From NCBI RefSeq assembly GCF_041146795.1, contig NC_135174.1:24886878-24950877 (forward strand): a stretch of DNA of 64,000 nt. The letters are read 5' to 3'. Position 1 is the first letter of the stretch. Each line of letters starts with the position of its first letter. This document shows, one piece after another, positions 40,801 through 53,939 of this stretch. The position numbers were made by a program, and so were the translations under genes. This DNA comes from Maylandia zebra (Eukaryota > Chordata > Actinopteri > Cichliformes > Cichlidae). The notes beneath the pieces are model-generated. The model ran no database searches. It was given only the letters and a program-made list of their open reading frames with translations, and had not been told where the DNA came from.

Positions 40801-43800
40801 TTATCATTGTTCGACTTCACAACACCTGTCGAATGCTCATACTGTAGGTTCCCTGATGATGGTGATGTCATTGTAGTTGATCATCCACCAGTAGGAGTCA
40901 TCCAGCCTCGTCTGGAGTCTTAACTTCTGCAGCACCAGCACCCCAATGCTCAGAACTGCCAGTACCCCAATAACAGGGAAGGTCGCAAGAAGAGCCAGCA
41001 GGGCAATGTCTGTGTCCAGAGAGAGCAGTAAGTTATTATGACAGTTAGACATCAAAGTTTCTTCAAAAAGAATACACACAAAATAAAGGTTTAGTGTTTT
41101 GAAACAAAAAATGTAGGTAAGGCATGAAGTCAAGCTGAGCTGCAATCTAGCAGACTGGTTGATACTGTGGCAGACCTAAATAATTTGTGTTTTTAAGCTG
41201 TGCTTTTAAGCTGCTTCTCTCACCCCAACTCCTGCTCTCACCCCAACCGGTCGTCCCTCCCTGAGCCTGGTTCTGCCGGAGGTTTCTTCCTGTTAAAAGG
41301 GAGTTTTTCCTTCCCACTGTCGCCAAAGTGCTTGCTCATAGGGGGTCATATGATTGTTGGGTTTTTCTCTGTATCTATTATTGTACGATCTAATGTGCAA
41401 TATAAAGCGCCTTGAGGCAACTGTTGTTGTGATTTGGCGCTATATAAGTAAAATTGAATTGAATTGAATCTCCACATCTGCTTCACATCTGCAAGCCACT
41501 TTGCAACCTAGTAAGTCCACTCTGTATTTTGTATCAGCTCTGCTCTGTGCTTGGACGTTGCTGCTGCTTTCTCTACCTGTGCCTTTCCTGACATGGGTGT
41601 GGAAGTCCCAATAGGCATACGAAAAACAAAAACTGAAATCTAATTCCATAAGGAATAGGTTTTACCATTAGTCACCCATTCACATATTTCATTGTTGAAG
41701 CCACATACTGGCACATCGGGTGGAGGTCTTCCTTTCGGCCACACCACAGACGCAAACATTGAAGTTTGTCTGAAATAAAACATTTTCTGATAACTATCAT
41801 GTCTCTGTTGTGTTTTTTGTGTTATCATTGAGATGTGACTGAAGATTGTTGTCATACAGATGTGATACAAAACAATTTGGTACCTGATATTTTTGGTGTG
41901 ACTGTCAAAATGGAGGATTGGGACAAACTTGGTGATGTCACCTGTGTGCTGGAGGTCATAAATTGAGTAGTCTAGATTTCGCTCTCCCTCTCTATCAAAA
42001 TGGACCAGTCCAGAGGCTCCTGCAATGACAATCTGTTAGTGAATCAAAGTGTCATAGAACATTATGTGTCACCCTTGAGTTTGATTGTTTTAGCAAAGTG
42101 TTTGTGGGTGTAACTACAACCGATTAAAAGTCAGTTCACCCAAAACATACAGTATCACCTACCCTCTGCCCATGGATCTGATTTCAGTATCAATCTGTGT
42201 TACATCCACAGATGAAACTACTTTTAACTACAGCAGGTTTAAAAATACCAGCAGCTAGATTGTCTAACTTTTGTAAAGATGAGGAATTCCCCAATTTCTA
42301 GATGTAAAATTTGAACTTGGATGCCAAACTCTATAACACGAGGTATCTGATAAAAATACAATTAAGGTAAATTTAATTCATTTTTTAAAAGGTTTTTTCA
42401 AAGTCAAACTTTATTGTGATTATTATTTTGTGATTATGCTTTGTAGACATGTTGATTTACTGTAACAGGCCCAGAAATATCCTCTTTATTATTGCTGCCA
42501 TTCCTCTTCCTTGTCAAAGTTTTGGTGCCTTGACTATACTGATGAATGGTTTGGACAGGCTTGGCACCTGGGACAGTTTATTAGATTTCCCATTCATGGG
42601 CTGAATTGGTTCAGTTTACATGTTTACCTAATGCAGCTGTGCCGTGACCGCGTTACAGAGAGTGAATGTGGCGTGTTGAGGTAGTTGGCATGGTTAAAAA
42701 AATAATAATAACATAAAAGTTACTCATGCTTTAAGAGCTGATGGTCAGCTGACCTCAGCAGACCATAAGCATTATCCAAATTTATATCAACAAAACAAAC
42801 TGTTAGCACTAAACTGATTATTTCCTTCACTAAAGAATATAGAAGCCTTTCAAGAACCAAGTAAAAAAAACAATATTTGCACTTTACACTGAGGCAAAAT
42901 CAAAATACAGGTATTGAATTGTGTAGCTACCATAAAATTGAAAGTTGTTTCTTTTTTTCAGGATCTGTAATAACTCCCGACCATCATGAGGGTCTTTGCC
43001 ACCTTTCAGGACTTCCTTCAGTGCCATGGCGTACAAAAGCACAGCGTCATGCAGATAGGCAGAGTATGGGCTAACCTGAAATACATTAAATCAGTAAAAT
43101 AAATATGTGAAAGTTCAGTATTTTCCATGATTCAAATTCATGCTTTCTGTTCCCTGTGCCTACTTGCCTGTTTTTCAGATGTTAGGTTGCTCCGAAATGG
43201 ATGTCCGCTCAGTCTTTCAAAAACTTGTTCAAAGAAATCATAATACTCGTAGCCTTCGTAGGATTTCTGAGCAATAATGAACGCCATGTCAAAAGCTCTT
43301 ACGGCAACCTCGTCTATCGTGCTGTTCAGGGCATTTTTCCACAAGTTATCCTGCTCAGGAAAAAAGAAAGTTTAACATGAATAATACACGAGTCAGTAGA
43401 TGCAACAGCACTTTGAGTACTCCAGGAGAGTAGAAAAGCGCTATATAAAAATCAGTCCATTTACTATTTACCACAAACAGCTTTGATCAATTTTGATGGC
43501 TCATAAAGATTTAACTCAGTCTGGAAGACGGATGCTATGATGCTATTTTATTTAAAAACAAACAGTCATATTCCTAATCATACATGAAATCATGTATAAG
43601 CTCACTAACCCTGAACCACTCTGCAGATATAACACAGCAGTAACAAAGTTTTCTTTTATAGCACAGCTCATGCAACACTACATGCTTTACATGCAGATTA
43701 TTGACACAAAGGAGCAAATATTCAAATCCATGAATTAAGTTATATCCAGCATGTAGGCACTAAAACTGTATTTGAGCCTTTAATTTTAGATAATGTGTGC

Positions 43801-46244
43801 CTTAAAGTTTTATTTAGTTTCCTGATGAGCACGGTTCTAAAAGACAACATATCCAACTCAAGAGTCAATCGAAAAGTAAAATATTGGACTTTCTGGGTCT
43901 AATTTTAAAAAAAAAAATCAGGAGGCTGTACGTTATTAATGTTGTTGAATTTTGTTTGATAAGAATAGCCTCAGGATATAACGAATTTAATTGAAGCTTA
44001 CCTCTCCTGTGTCTTTTCAGGCTTTGTTGTCTTGGTGTCCCCGTTTGTTGGTGATTTACACAGCTGAATATTTGTCTTACTGTGTTGTGAAAGTTTTACT
44101 CACCACAGTGCCACTGACCTCAAAATGTTGTACCAGTAAGAAAATGTAGTCGCCATTCATCAGACCCTGACTCTCAGCCTCCAACAACAGAGCCATAGTA
44201 TCCTCTTTGTTCGATAGCACCACAATAACTGAAGAAGGGTGGATGAAGAAATTAGAATTCAATTAAATTTTATTTATACAACACATAAGAAGTTCATAAA
44301 AACAAGGTGCTTCTATTGTAAGGTAAAACCCCTTCAATAATAGAGGTAGAATCACAGAGGTCCTCAAGGCGACAGTGGGGAGGAAGAGCTCCCTTTTAAG
44401 CGTTTAAGCGAAAGAGACCTTGAGCAAAAACCAATCTCAGATTATGGGATGAAGAGAACAAGACAACAGAAAAGAACAGCCAAACAAAAAGCAGACAGAG
44501 GACAAACTATTGCAGAGACTAAAAAAAGGGAAAAATTAAAACAGGAACAAATGACAGACAAAAAAGTGGTTTCATAGTTTGCTACAAAGTGCTCATAGAC
44601 ATTTCTCTTACCTCTAGCAACCTTGGAAATGTACCTAACATTCTGTTGAACTAACTGGGGATTGCTGGTGTCAAATTTAACCACTGCAGTGAGCTTGAAT
44701 TTGGCTCGCAGAGGATCCTCAATCGTTTTCCACAAAGCATCAACCTTGTCCCAAGTATTCGAGTCCAATCCCCCACCGATCAAAGCTACATGACTCCACC
44801 CAAAGAACTCCAAGGTCTTCACCAGGACCTCGGCGCTTCTTTTAAGAGGGGGCATTACAGTGATGTAGGAATCGTAGTTGTCACTGTCGTCCATTTTGGT
44901 TGATTGTCCCACAAAGCCAAACATTGGGATGTTCCATTTTGACGCAATGAGACCAGTCACCTGGAAAGCAGTTTTAGTAAGTAAAATTTAAAGGGTAAGA
45001 TTATTTTTTTTACAAACACTCTTTTAAAAGACAAAAAGGCTTATCAGAAAATGGGAAAGCAAGTTTTGAATTAATATTAACTTCAAAAGGAAAACATCAA
45101 AGCCTTACAACAACAGACTGTTTTTATTTAACTAAAATGTCTTTTTTTAGAAACACCGAGAGATTTATAACATAAACTCATCCTTGATGAGGGGAACAAC
45201 AACTTAATAACCTGTAAAATCAACCACCTTCTTTGGGTGTATGGATGCACAATTAATTTCTAAAAATGGTCAAATTTCATGACCCATCCTTATACTAAAC
45301 TGATGAATTGCCTGATTTGTTTTAGGAAATATAATATAAGCAATATTTCTCCAGTTTTCCATGTTCAGTCAATATCTTGTCAGTAATGTAAATTTGTCCT
45401 GATTAGTTTACTATTGTGTGATATGGCAGGTTATTGTTGTATTAAGAAGGCTTTAAAACTGACTATAATTAGACCTTGGACTTCAATCAATTCAACAAAT
45501 TGTTTTGATGGTTTGATCCAAACTTCGAGCTGCAAAATAAATCTAAAACTCAGAATCTTATCCTCTCCTCTATTGTCATTTTCAGTCTTTGCAGAGACTT
45601 CCCATAGCCGATTCTGGACCACTTGAGGAGCCAATTTGGCCCATTAGCCATATGTTTGATGCTCCTGCAATAAATGAGTCTAGCATACAATAACAAAAAG
45701 TTAGAGTAAATACAAGTAAAGTCATTTAAAATCCATCAAATGCTCTTTATTTACAGACTTTTATAAACTTTTAGGATGATTTACAATACATCAAAAAGAA
45801 CCATACTTTCTGCTTATGCAGGATATGTATTTCACATAAACAAAAACATTAATTTCACATGAATTATACCTCAGCTTCTTCAGGACATGCTGGACCGAAG
45901 AGCGCAGACACATTTTCTTTCCACACCTGGTGAATAAATGCTCCTAGGGACTCTTTGGGACTACACTCAGTGTCCTTGAACACAAAATCCAGATTAATGT
46001 TTCCCAGTAAGGCGGGGTTAGCGTTCACCTTCTCCACAGCTATCTGTATGGCTGAGCCCAGTCGCAGGGCGCTGAAAGGGAAGGTTATGTTCCAGGGAGC
46101 CTGGAAGGCAATGAGCAGCTTGTGAGGCTGAGATCCATTGGTGCCATTGCTGATGCTAGCAGCAGCAGTTAACAGAAGTGTGAAGTGAAGCACCAGCATG
46201 GGACTCGTGCCACGGCAATATACCCCCCTCAGCATCACTCTCAT
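34866..46244 (-). CDS. gucy2g: receptor guanylyl cyclase G (natriuretic-peptide-receptor type), with one apparent frameshift
   Basis: Membrane receptor making cGMP. Coding exons, 5' to 3': 45870-46244, 44612-44960, 44104-44228, 43168-43350, 42931-43075, 41884-42019, 41666-41769, 40843-41009, 40623-40763, 39908-39991, 39635-39739, 39466-39537, 38923-39091, 38678-38833, 38132-38309, 37770-37910, 37487-37679, 36897-37071, 36120-36218, 35231-35323, 35055-35147, 34866-34961. About 1,125 codons. Domains: signal peptide; ligand-binding ectodomain ([28 protein letters not shown]); one membrane span in exon 8; kinase-homology domain with degenerate catalytic sites ([15 protein letters not shown]); dimerisation helix (VVEERT); cyclase with metal-binding FSDIVGFT and guanine-selecting Glu (VETIGDAYM) and Cys ([11 protein letters not shown]). 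Oddities: a GC-AG intron after 43168, a weak donor (GTTGGC) after 38678, and one extra base at 35280-35284 shifting frame near the end. Human GUCY2G is a pseudogene. The last exon is least certain; reading through 35055 instead ends after 15 extra codons. Confidence 0.9.
35262..35284 (-). other. gucy2g: Apparent +1 frameshift and premature stop in gucy2g exon 20
   Basis: Exon 20 has 93 bases where 92 are needed for phase. Upstream it reads [13 protein letters not shown] in frame; downstream the conserved [15 protein letters not shown] is in the next frame. The likely site is a run of five A (plus strand 35280-35284; T on the coding strand). Read as it stands, translation ends at a TGA at 35264-35262, losing the end of the cyclase domain. 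Confidence 0.75.
36504..36737. repeat. Nested inverted repeats (foldback element) in gucy2g intron 18
   Basis: Outer arms TTTGGTCAC (36504-36512) and GTGACCAAA (36729-36737). Middle arms of 22 bases with one mismatch at 36593-36614 and 36651-36672. A perfect 11-bp hairpin GTCAAGGTTAC / GTAACCTTGAC at 36693-36719 with a 5-base loop. Together these suggest a foldback or MITE-like non-autonomous element. Confidence 0.6.
40303..40345. repeat. Degenerate (TTGAA)n tract
   Basis: Repeated GAATTGAAT units in gucy2g intron 9, similar to the tail of the family C repeats. Confidence 0.6.
41200..41470 (+). repeat. Teleost interspersed repeat, family C (fullest copy)
   Basis: Contains 'ggaggtttcttcctgttaaa', 'cttcccactgtcgcc', 'gcgccttgaggca' and ends in tandem GAATT/TTGAA units. 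Partial copies occur at 30907-30972 and, inverted, at 44256-44402. This is a very familiar fish dispersed repeat, but its formal class is not clear from sequence alone. It lies in gucy2g intron 7. Confidence 0.7.
43166..43170 (-). other. gucy2g: Non-canonical GC splice donor of gucy2g intron 4
   Basis: The exon ends CAG and the intron starts GCAAGTAG, the usual context for functional GC-AG introns. Joining at this site to 43075 gives [15 protein letters not shown], the conserved sequence, in phase. No GT donor nearby preserves it. Confidence 0.8.
43424..43465 (+). repeat. Short interspersed repeat tail
   Basis: 'gaaaagcgctatataaa' followed by 'cagtccatttac', a frequent 3' end of fish dispersed repeats. 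It lies in gucy2g intron 3. Confidence 0.45.
44256..44402 (-). repeat. Family C repeat, inverted and degraded
   Basis: The reverse complement carries the CCCACTGTCGCC block and a TTGAATT end as in 41200-41470. It lies in gucy2g intron 2, right beside exon 3. Confidence 0.55.
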
Positions 46245-47771
46245 CCTGTTAGTGGCTTCGTGTTACAGAGCTTAAATACGCAACTTCACTGGTGATGCTG
46301 GACATTTGGTTAGGGAGGGGAAAATGTAGGAGGAGGGAGGTGGTATAGAGAGGGAAAGTTTATTATTGTTTTTGTGGTTTGATCCTCTATTCAAAATAAC
46401 TTTTAGTTGATACACAAATCAAATAGTAGAATTTGTGCTCTTTACTTTACTTTTCTTCTGTGTAGCTCATATTTTTATCCAGAAAACATTCAGCAATCCA
46501 AATAAGAATTAATAATTATCCAAAGATTAACTTTTGATTTTATTGATTAACAAAATAAGATCTTGATTAGGATTCAACTACAATAGACCAATAAATCCAA
46601 CTTGTGTCACATTTATGTGCACATGTAGTCACTGCTTGCAATCATAAATCCAGTGTCAAAGTTCAACCCGATCTGTTTTACCTTTAACAGTGTCATGCGT
46701 CCACTTCAAACAAACACATAGAAGAGAGGAAAGAGGGAGAGGAAAAGAGGACAGGTTTATTTAAAGAATGTGGGCTAAATTCATAAAGATTTTTTAGGGG
46801 AGAAATGAAAAGTGAAAACTGTTGTAACTCTCCCGGGTGTGTTGTCTGCTTATGCAGGGCTGCAAGAGCCAGATAAGGCAGGTCGAGCCTTGCTCTGTGC
46901 AGAGGAGTTCTCACACCTGTGTGCAGTTTAAGGTGCTAATGACTGCAGGTGGGCAGGCTGTACATTAGTGGTGTTGCTTGCTTCAGCTGTTTTTTCTCCA
47001 GGGGATGAGTCGGCTCAGCCTGGTCCCCAACTACTGCCGCTAATCCCACCAGGTAACTTTTAATGAACCTATTCCCTTCATCTCACTGCCTGACAAAATT
47101 AACTCATTCGCACAAGAAAACCTGTTAGAAGATCAGCACTGTGTTCCTTGCTTTAAGTGAATTGACAAAGCTAGGTGTGGTGATTGTTTGTCAGACATGT
47201 GTTCTGTACATACAGATAAAAGTTTCACAAGTGAGAAAATGCACAGATAATTCAGTGAATTCATTGGTATCCTTCAGTATTGCTGTTTGATGTTTCATTT
47301 CACCATTACTGACTGTAACCTGATGATAAGATGAGCAAATGTGAGGTGGCGTTTCCTTTTATCTAATCTCTTTCCAGTGATTTCAACACAATGCAATACA
47401 CCTTGCACTGTCTGACAATATCCATGGTTAACTTATGGGATTTAAACACATGAAAGAATCAAAATTGAGCTTGATAAACGGGAGATAAGAATAGTGCCCT
47501 TTTCACCAAGTGCAACCTCTTGGATTTCCCAGTGTACACACAAGTTTTATTGATTTGGACAGAAATCAAAGAAATTTTGTGGTTGTAAGAGCTGATGGTT
47601 GAAAGGTAGTTTAATAAATTGCACAATGTACACTTTAATACAAGACAGGTTTTGATCTCTGTGATCATGTTCTTTTTTTTATCAGCGGAGGTGATGGTGG
47701 TCAAGGTTCAAAGGTTTTGAAGTCTCATGCTCATTCATTTTTATGGGTTCTTATTCTGTGTTGCCCTTCAG
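46245..47771. other. Divergent promoter interval between gucy2g and acsl5
   Basis: The two genes start head to head. The minus side has the gucy2g ATG at 46244. On the plus side, 47002-47052 could be an acsl5 5'UTR exon: it is preceded by TTTTTCTCCAG and followed by GTAACT. No TATA box at a sensible distance is clear for either gene. Confidence 0.45.
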
Positions 47772-47830
47772 AGCAGAGGAAGAAGATCTGCTGTGAGCAC
47801 ATGCCACGCACCTCTAAGGACCAGCAGCAG
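47772..47830 (+). other. acsl5: Likely 5'UTR exon of acsl5
   Basis: Bounded by CCCTTCAG and CAGCAG|GTAGGA. It would join to 48409, just before the ATG exon. It carries an upstream ATG (47801) out of frame with the main start. If spliced this way, the upstream frame overlaps the main ATG and stops at 48544-48546 (55 codons). Confidence 0.55.
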
Positions 47831-48418
47831 GTAGGAGAACCTGTCGCTATTTCTAATTGTGTTGGTTAATTTCTAAACTATCATTAATTTTAGGACCTGT
47901 TCTTAAAAATCTCATTATAAATGTGTCAATAGATTTGTTGCACAAAAGGTAAAATATTTTTAAATGCACCTGCTTGACTGTTCAGTTGTCTTAATTAACA
48001 TCTTTACCTAAGTGCAGTTCAGCAGTTTGTCACAACGGTCAAGAAACCTTCCTATGCTTAAAGTAAAATGGCCATTAAAGCATGGATTTATGTTCTTCTC
48101 ATTTTAGGTGTTTATAAATATTCTGCAGCACTTACTGTCTTTACACTGTACGGGCTGTAATTCTCTCTTGACCTTTTTATGGGTTGGGCTCTAACTTGAG
48201 TGACTAGAATAACTTGCACAATTCATGTTGACTTTGAACTTTATTTATGGGCACAATATCGAGAGCAGTGTGAAGGAGCCCAGATGCATCACAATGATGT
48301 ATAGTTTAGCTTAGCTTTTAAAGAAACTTGACTTACATTTGATCAAATAGTAAAGACCTGGAGGTCTAAATCTTTATAAATCCACAACATTGTTCTGTAT
48401 CCCTGCAGACTCTCCACC

Positions 48419-51400
48419 ATGGACTTCATCTTCCACTTCCTGTTCTCTCCACTCCCAACCCCTATAATTGTCTCCTTGTTCGCTTTGGCCGCTGCCACCC
48501 TATTTTACCTGAACACTCGACCAAGTCCCATCCGGTCCCCCACTGACCTCAGCTGCCAAACTATGGGTATCAAGGTAAAAGTCAGAAAACTGTCAGATCT
48601 TGTCAAATATGACTGTTAAATTGGTGCATAATCTGCTACAGAATGTCACAGTGTCTCTGTTTGAAATCCTTAGGATGGTGCAAGAAAGTCTGCTTTGTTG
48701 GAGGATAACAACAACCTGATATCATATTACTGCAAAGATGCAAAGACACTCTATGAGGTTTTTCAGAGGGGTCTGAAGGTTTCAGGTAATATCACTGAAT
48801 TTGTTATATGCATCTTTTACAAAACAAATCCCAATGTTGCCTAGCTTTCTTTTGAGGTTTAATGAGCATGTTTTCAGTCTGCCTTGATAAAGCTGGGTGG
48901 TAGAAATGGCAAAGGTTACAATGTTATCAGTTCATGTTATCCACGGTTCTGGTTATCTTATTTTGGATATGGATTAAAACCTGATAACATACAAAATGAT
49001 TTAATTAACCGAAGACCTAAGAAAGTTCTCCAGTCTTAAAGTTGGCATCTACCTGTCCCTTATACTTGGTGGTTAGTTTATTCTGAATTTAACTCCTCTG
49101 TACAATTTCTTCAGATAGGAACAGTAATTCCACTTGGGCGTGACCCTTTTGTGGGTGTGGTCTTAGTCCAAATCCAAAAAGAACTCAAAGTTCTTTAAAA
49201 AAATAAAAAAGATCAAACCTCGATCTGACTTAACTTCCATATGTATGCTGCAGGTTTAAGCTAAACACTCTTCTGGTAGTAATGAATATGCAGAGTATGT
49301 GTGATGTAGTGATGTGTGTGGATGGTGAAAATGTGCCATTTATAAGGAATAAATGTAACAAACAGTTGTATAGGCTTTGCTGTTCATACTTCAACTGTAT
49401 AAATCCAAACATGTTAATTTCAAACACCGATACCCTTTATAAACATTAATAGGCATAACTGTTTAAAATGTGTACAACTATAAATAAATAAATAAAATAA
49501 AAGTCAAAAATTGGTACCTAAAAACAAAAAGGTATGTAAAAGGTGCATGTAAATTTAAGCGTTCATGTGAAGTTCACTGGAATAAAAGGGGTCGGCAGCC
49601 CTATGCTTTTGGCCACGCCCTCTTCTCAACGCTGACAGGCGTCTTAATTGCGCAAGAATGACGTAGAGCGAGGCCTTGCTAAAGAAGAAATCACAATAAA
49701 CCAAATTACTAGTCGGGCTCATAAGTGGGATAACTCTTGTGCTGAACACGGCATAAAATATGTAGCATAAAGCATTTATGCTCTGTTTAACAAGACAGTT
49801 TTTCCAGGCAGGAAAATGCTTCTAAAGGGAAAACTCAGAAACTAGATGCTGCTTCTCCCAGCTGAGAAATGGAAAAACTTGAGTATATACATAAACTAGT
49901 TAACTCTCATATTGATTGCATTCCTTTAAGCACCTTGACAGTGTTGTGAAGCTCACGTTAAATCTCTTGTTGTTCCAGGTAATGGACCATGTTTAGGCTA
50001 CAGAAAACCAGGAAGACCATACCAGTGGCTGAAGTACCGACAGGTAAAAGGATCAGCATCTGGGGGAAAACATTAACACCAGCTGTGAATTTCAGTTCAT
50101 ACTCACCACCCCCCCCCCCCCCCCCCACCCCCCCCCCCTCTCGCTCTCTCCAAAAGGTGACTGACAGAGCAGAGCACCTGGGATCTGGGCTTATTCATAG
50201 GGGTTTGAAGCCAAACTCTAACACCTTTGTTGGTATCTTTGCCCAGAACAGACCTGAGGTCAGTGAAGTTTAGATTTATTTATTTATTTATTTATTTATT
50301 GTCTTTTCAATGTGATCAACATGCTGCAAATGTCTTACTGTTTCATTGGTCACTTGCAGTGGGTTATTGGTGAACTGGCATGTTACACCTATTCAATGGT
50401 AGTTGTTCCCCTGTACGACACGCTGGGTCCGGAGGCTCTTGTGTTTATTATCGACCGAGGTAATTGAGTTTCTCTTTGAATCCAATTCTGCTAATTAGAG
50501 CTGGGTGGAAGTCCGGTATCTCCCTGATCCCTACAGGGATCTGTGACTTTCCATTAATCTTTTCTTTTCCAATGTGCTCCTTCAAACATATTTTGCTTTT
50601 GATTTTCTGATTTAGCTCTGGAAAATTTATAAGTGGCATTAGATTGAGGCATTTGTCTCAAATTGTACTGGTTTCAATTTGAACAATAGCCTTCTAATTT
50701 AATAAGAGTCCAGCTGATGTTTTGCTCTGTTTCAGCTGAGCTTTCCACAGTGCTTTGTGACAATCAAAAGAAAGCAGAAACACTCCTGCAGAATCGGGAG
50801 AAAGGCCAGACTCCAGTCCTCAAAACCATCATCATTATGGACTCTTTCAACTCCGAGTTGGTCGAGCGAGGAGCAAAGTGTGGTGTGAACATTGCATCCT
50901 TGGAGGAAATGGAGGTAATGCACGCTGAGCACAAATAGTGGTTTACAGATGAGTCATTGCTTTTGTTTTCTCCTCGCTTGGGAACTAACATTTAAGATCT
51001 GTACTAAAACTGCTAGAAGACATTCAGCATTATTGAAAACATGCTTTGTTTTTATTCTCCAGGCACTGGGGAAAAGTAATCCTCAAAAGCCAATCGTAAG
51101 TTTCTGATACAGCCATGTAATGAAATTCATTTGAGTCTTAAAAACACTGCACACTGTTCTGATGAACTGATTTCATGTTCCAACAGCCACCAAAGCCAGA
51201 GGACCTCAGCATTGTTTGTTTCACCAGCGGCACAACAGGTAATGGTTTTACTTAAGAATATCAAAGTCATTTCCTGCAGGAATTAAATCATTTAGGAAAC
51301 TTGAACTTGATGAAAGTTAAATCCAAATTTAATATAACAAGACAAAGTGGCAATGATGAAGGTGATAATTAACCACAATATGGAAAGGATGGCAAACTTG

Positions 51401-51782
51401 GTCTCAGTGAGGGTGGGAACCCTTTGGAAGGATTGCTATAAAATTATTTTGCACTAATTTTGGTGACTCACTGGACTTCCCCGTGAGTACAAACACGAAG
51501 TTAACACTTGTGGTTTGAAGCAAAATATGTTGACAGATGGAACCTTTTAACCCCTTTTTATGAATATTATGTCTTTACCAGGAAGAAATGAGGTGTTTAT
51601 TATCCTGACTGATCAACAATTTGCAACAAATGTTTTTTAAATGTACATATCTCCTTAGCCTGCAGCCAACCTGTATATTTGACACATAATTATTTGGAAT
51701 AGAATTCAACTTTATTGTCATTGCACATGCACAGGTACATGGCAACGAAATGCAGTTTGCTGGGGGGGGGGGGGGGGTTGTT

Positions 51783-51823
<41 letters not shown>

Positions 51824-52172
51824 CAGGGGGACCTGCACCTAATGAATTGCCCATTAAAATGAATCAAATCCTTAGAAATGTTTTGTCAAACTGTCTTTAG
51901 GAAATGTGTCTTGGTATCATGATGGAAGCATGTAAGGAAAATATGTTCTTCCTGGCCTATTATTCAAAGCAGTTGTGAAGGAAATGGTGTGAAAACATTT
52001 TGGGAGAAGTGGATAGCACTACGTTTGATGTTTAGGCTTTTAAGGGTAAATCATTGTACTCATTTGTCAGGAAATCCCAAGGGAGCAATGCTGACCCATG
52101 AGAACGTGGTCGCCGATGCTGCAGGTGTACTCAAAACCATTGAGGTACATGAAAAGTGGAGTGGTTTTTGAT

Positions 52173-52210
<38 letters not shown>

Positions 52211-53904
52211 CTTTCCCCATTCTAAATGTTGGGGTGGAAAAAAAACTCGTGTAATGAGCGAAAATTTGTGCTAACAGAGCTTCTGTGTAAATGCAGGTAT
52301 CGATGATTCCAAACACCCAGGATGTCACAATTTCATTCCTGCCATTGGCACACATGTTTGAGAGAGTCGTGCAGGTAAGGTCCATACTTGATCATCCTTC
52401 AAAGTTCTCTTTAGGTGTGCTAACTTTATTTTGTATTTTGCAGACGGTGATGTTTGGTGCTGGAGCTAAGGTGGGATTCTTCCAGGGTGACATCAGACTG
52501 CTGCCAGATGACATGAAGACACTGCAGCCCACCCTCTTTCCAGTTGTGCCTCGACTTCTCAACCGTATCTATGACAAGGTGGGTGTATGTGTGTGTAAGC
52601 TAAACAGCTCACATTCCTTTTAAATATACTACAAAGAATTAACACAACACAACTCCAGTTTCATTGATATCAAGTGCACAAATTTTCTTTGACTCTTAGG
52701 TTCAGAGCGGAGCCACTACACCTTTCAAGAAATGGTTATTGAACTTTGCAGTGGAGAGGAAATATGCAGAGGTGAAGGATGGCATCATCAGGAAGAACAG
52801 CGTATGGGACAAGCTCATCTTCAACAAAGTCCAGGTACTGCTTCTGTTTGAATAGCTGTAGTTCTCAAGGGACACACACCTAATAAAAACACAAGCATCA
52901 GAGTAAATTGTGTGCACTCATGGCCACTTAATTAAGTACAGCTGAACAGCTGCACTTAATTTAAGTCAAGCATCTGGTGAGCCAGTCACATGGCAGCAGC
53001 CATGCATTTATGTTCAGAGTTCAAACTGATGATCTTTAAAGGGAAGGAAGGTGTTTTTAAAAATTCTATGAACGTGGCATAATTCTTAGTGTCAGACAAG
53101 ACTGCTTAGTATTTCAGAAACTGCAGAAATGCTGGGGGCTTTTTTTTTCCCCCCTCCCCACACACTGCCATCTTTGGGATGTAAATGACCCCAAAGCGCT
53201 TTACAGTACATTCAGACACACACACACTGGTGATGGCAAGCTACCTTGTAGCCACAGCTGCCCTGCCCACAGATTAGTGGCTGACCTGCTCTGCTACCTG
53301 AGCTACAGCCACCCCATTGTACACATTTTCCAGCAGAATAACACACAATGTCATAAAGCACAAATCATCTCAAACTGAACATGACAGTGGATTCACTGAT
53401 GTCAAATATCCTCCAGTCATTAGATCCCAATCCATACACCTTTGGGATGTGGAAGAGGATATCATGGATGTGCGACTGAATCTGCAGCAAGCCTGTGACA
53501 GTTATGCCAATATTGACCATAATCTTGACTAGACTGTATGGCAAAAAGAATTAAGCAGAAGGGGATCCAACCCAGCACTAGCAAGGTCAAGTCACTGACT
53601 GCATGTTGAATTGTCAGTGGGTAATTGACTGTGCAAAAAGGGTACACGGTTCATGAGGAAATGGAGACGTTTTGGGACTTTGCATTCACAGGGAGGACCC
53701 CCTGATCTTCTAGTTAATGTAACCTTCCCCTTAAATATTCAAAAGCTGCAATGCATTCACTAAAAGTATATGTGCTCAACCTTTCTTTTAGGAGTCTCTA
53801 GGGGGGCGTGTGAGGGTCATGGTGACTGGCGCAGCACCCATATCTCCCTCTGTTCTCAAATTTCTCAGAGCTGCTCTGGGTTGCCAGGTAATAAACACTT
53901 TAAT

Positions 53905-53939
<35 letters not shown>

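Noticed and set aside
46271..46278. TATTTAAG on the minus strand as a gucy2g TATA box
   Set aside because: It would place the transcription start almost at the ATG, which is too close.
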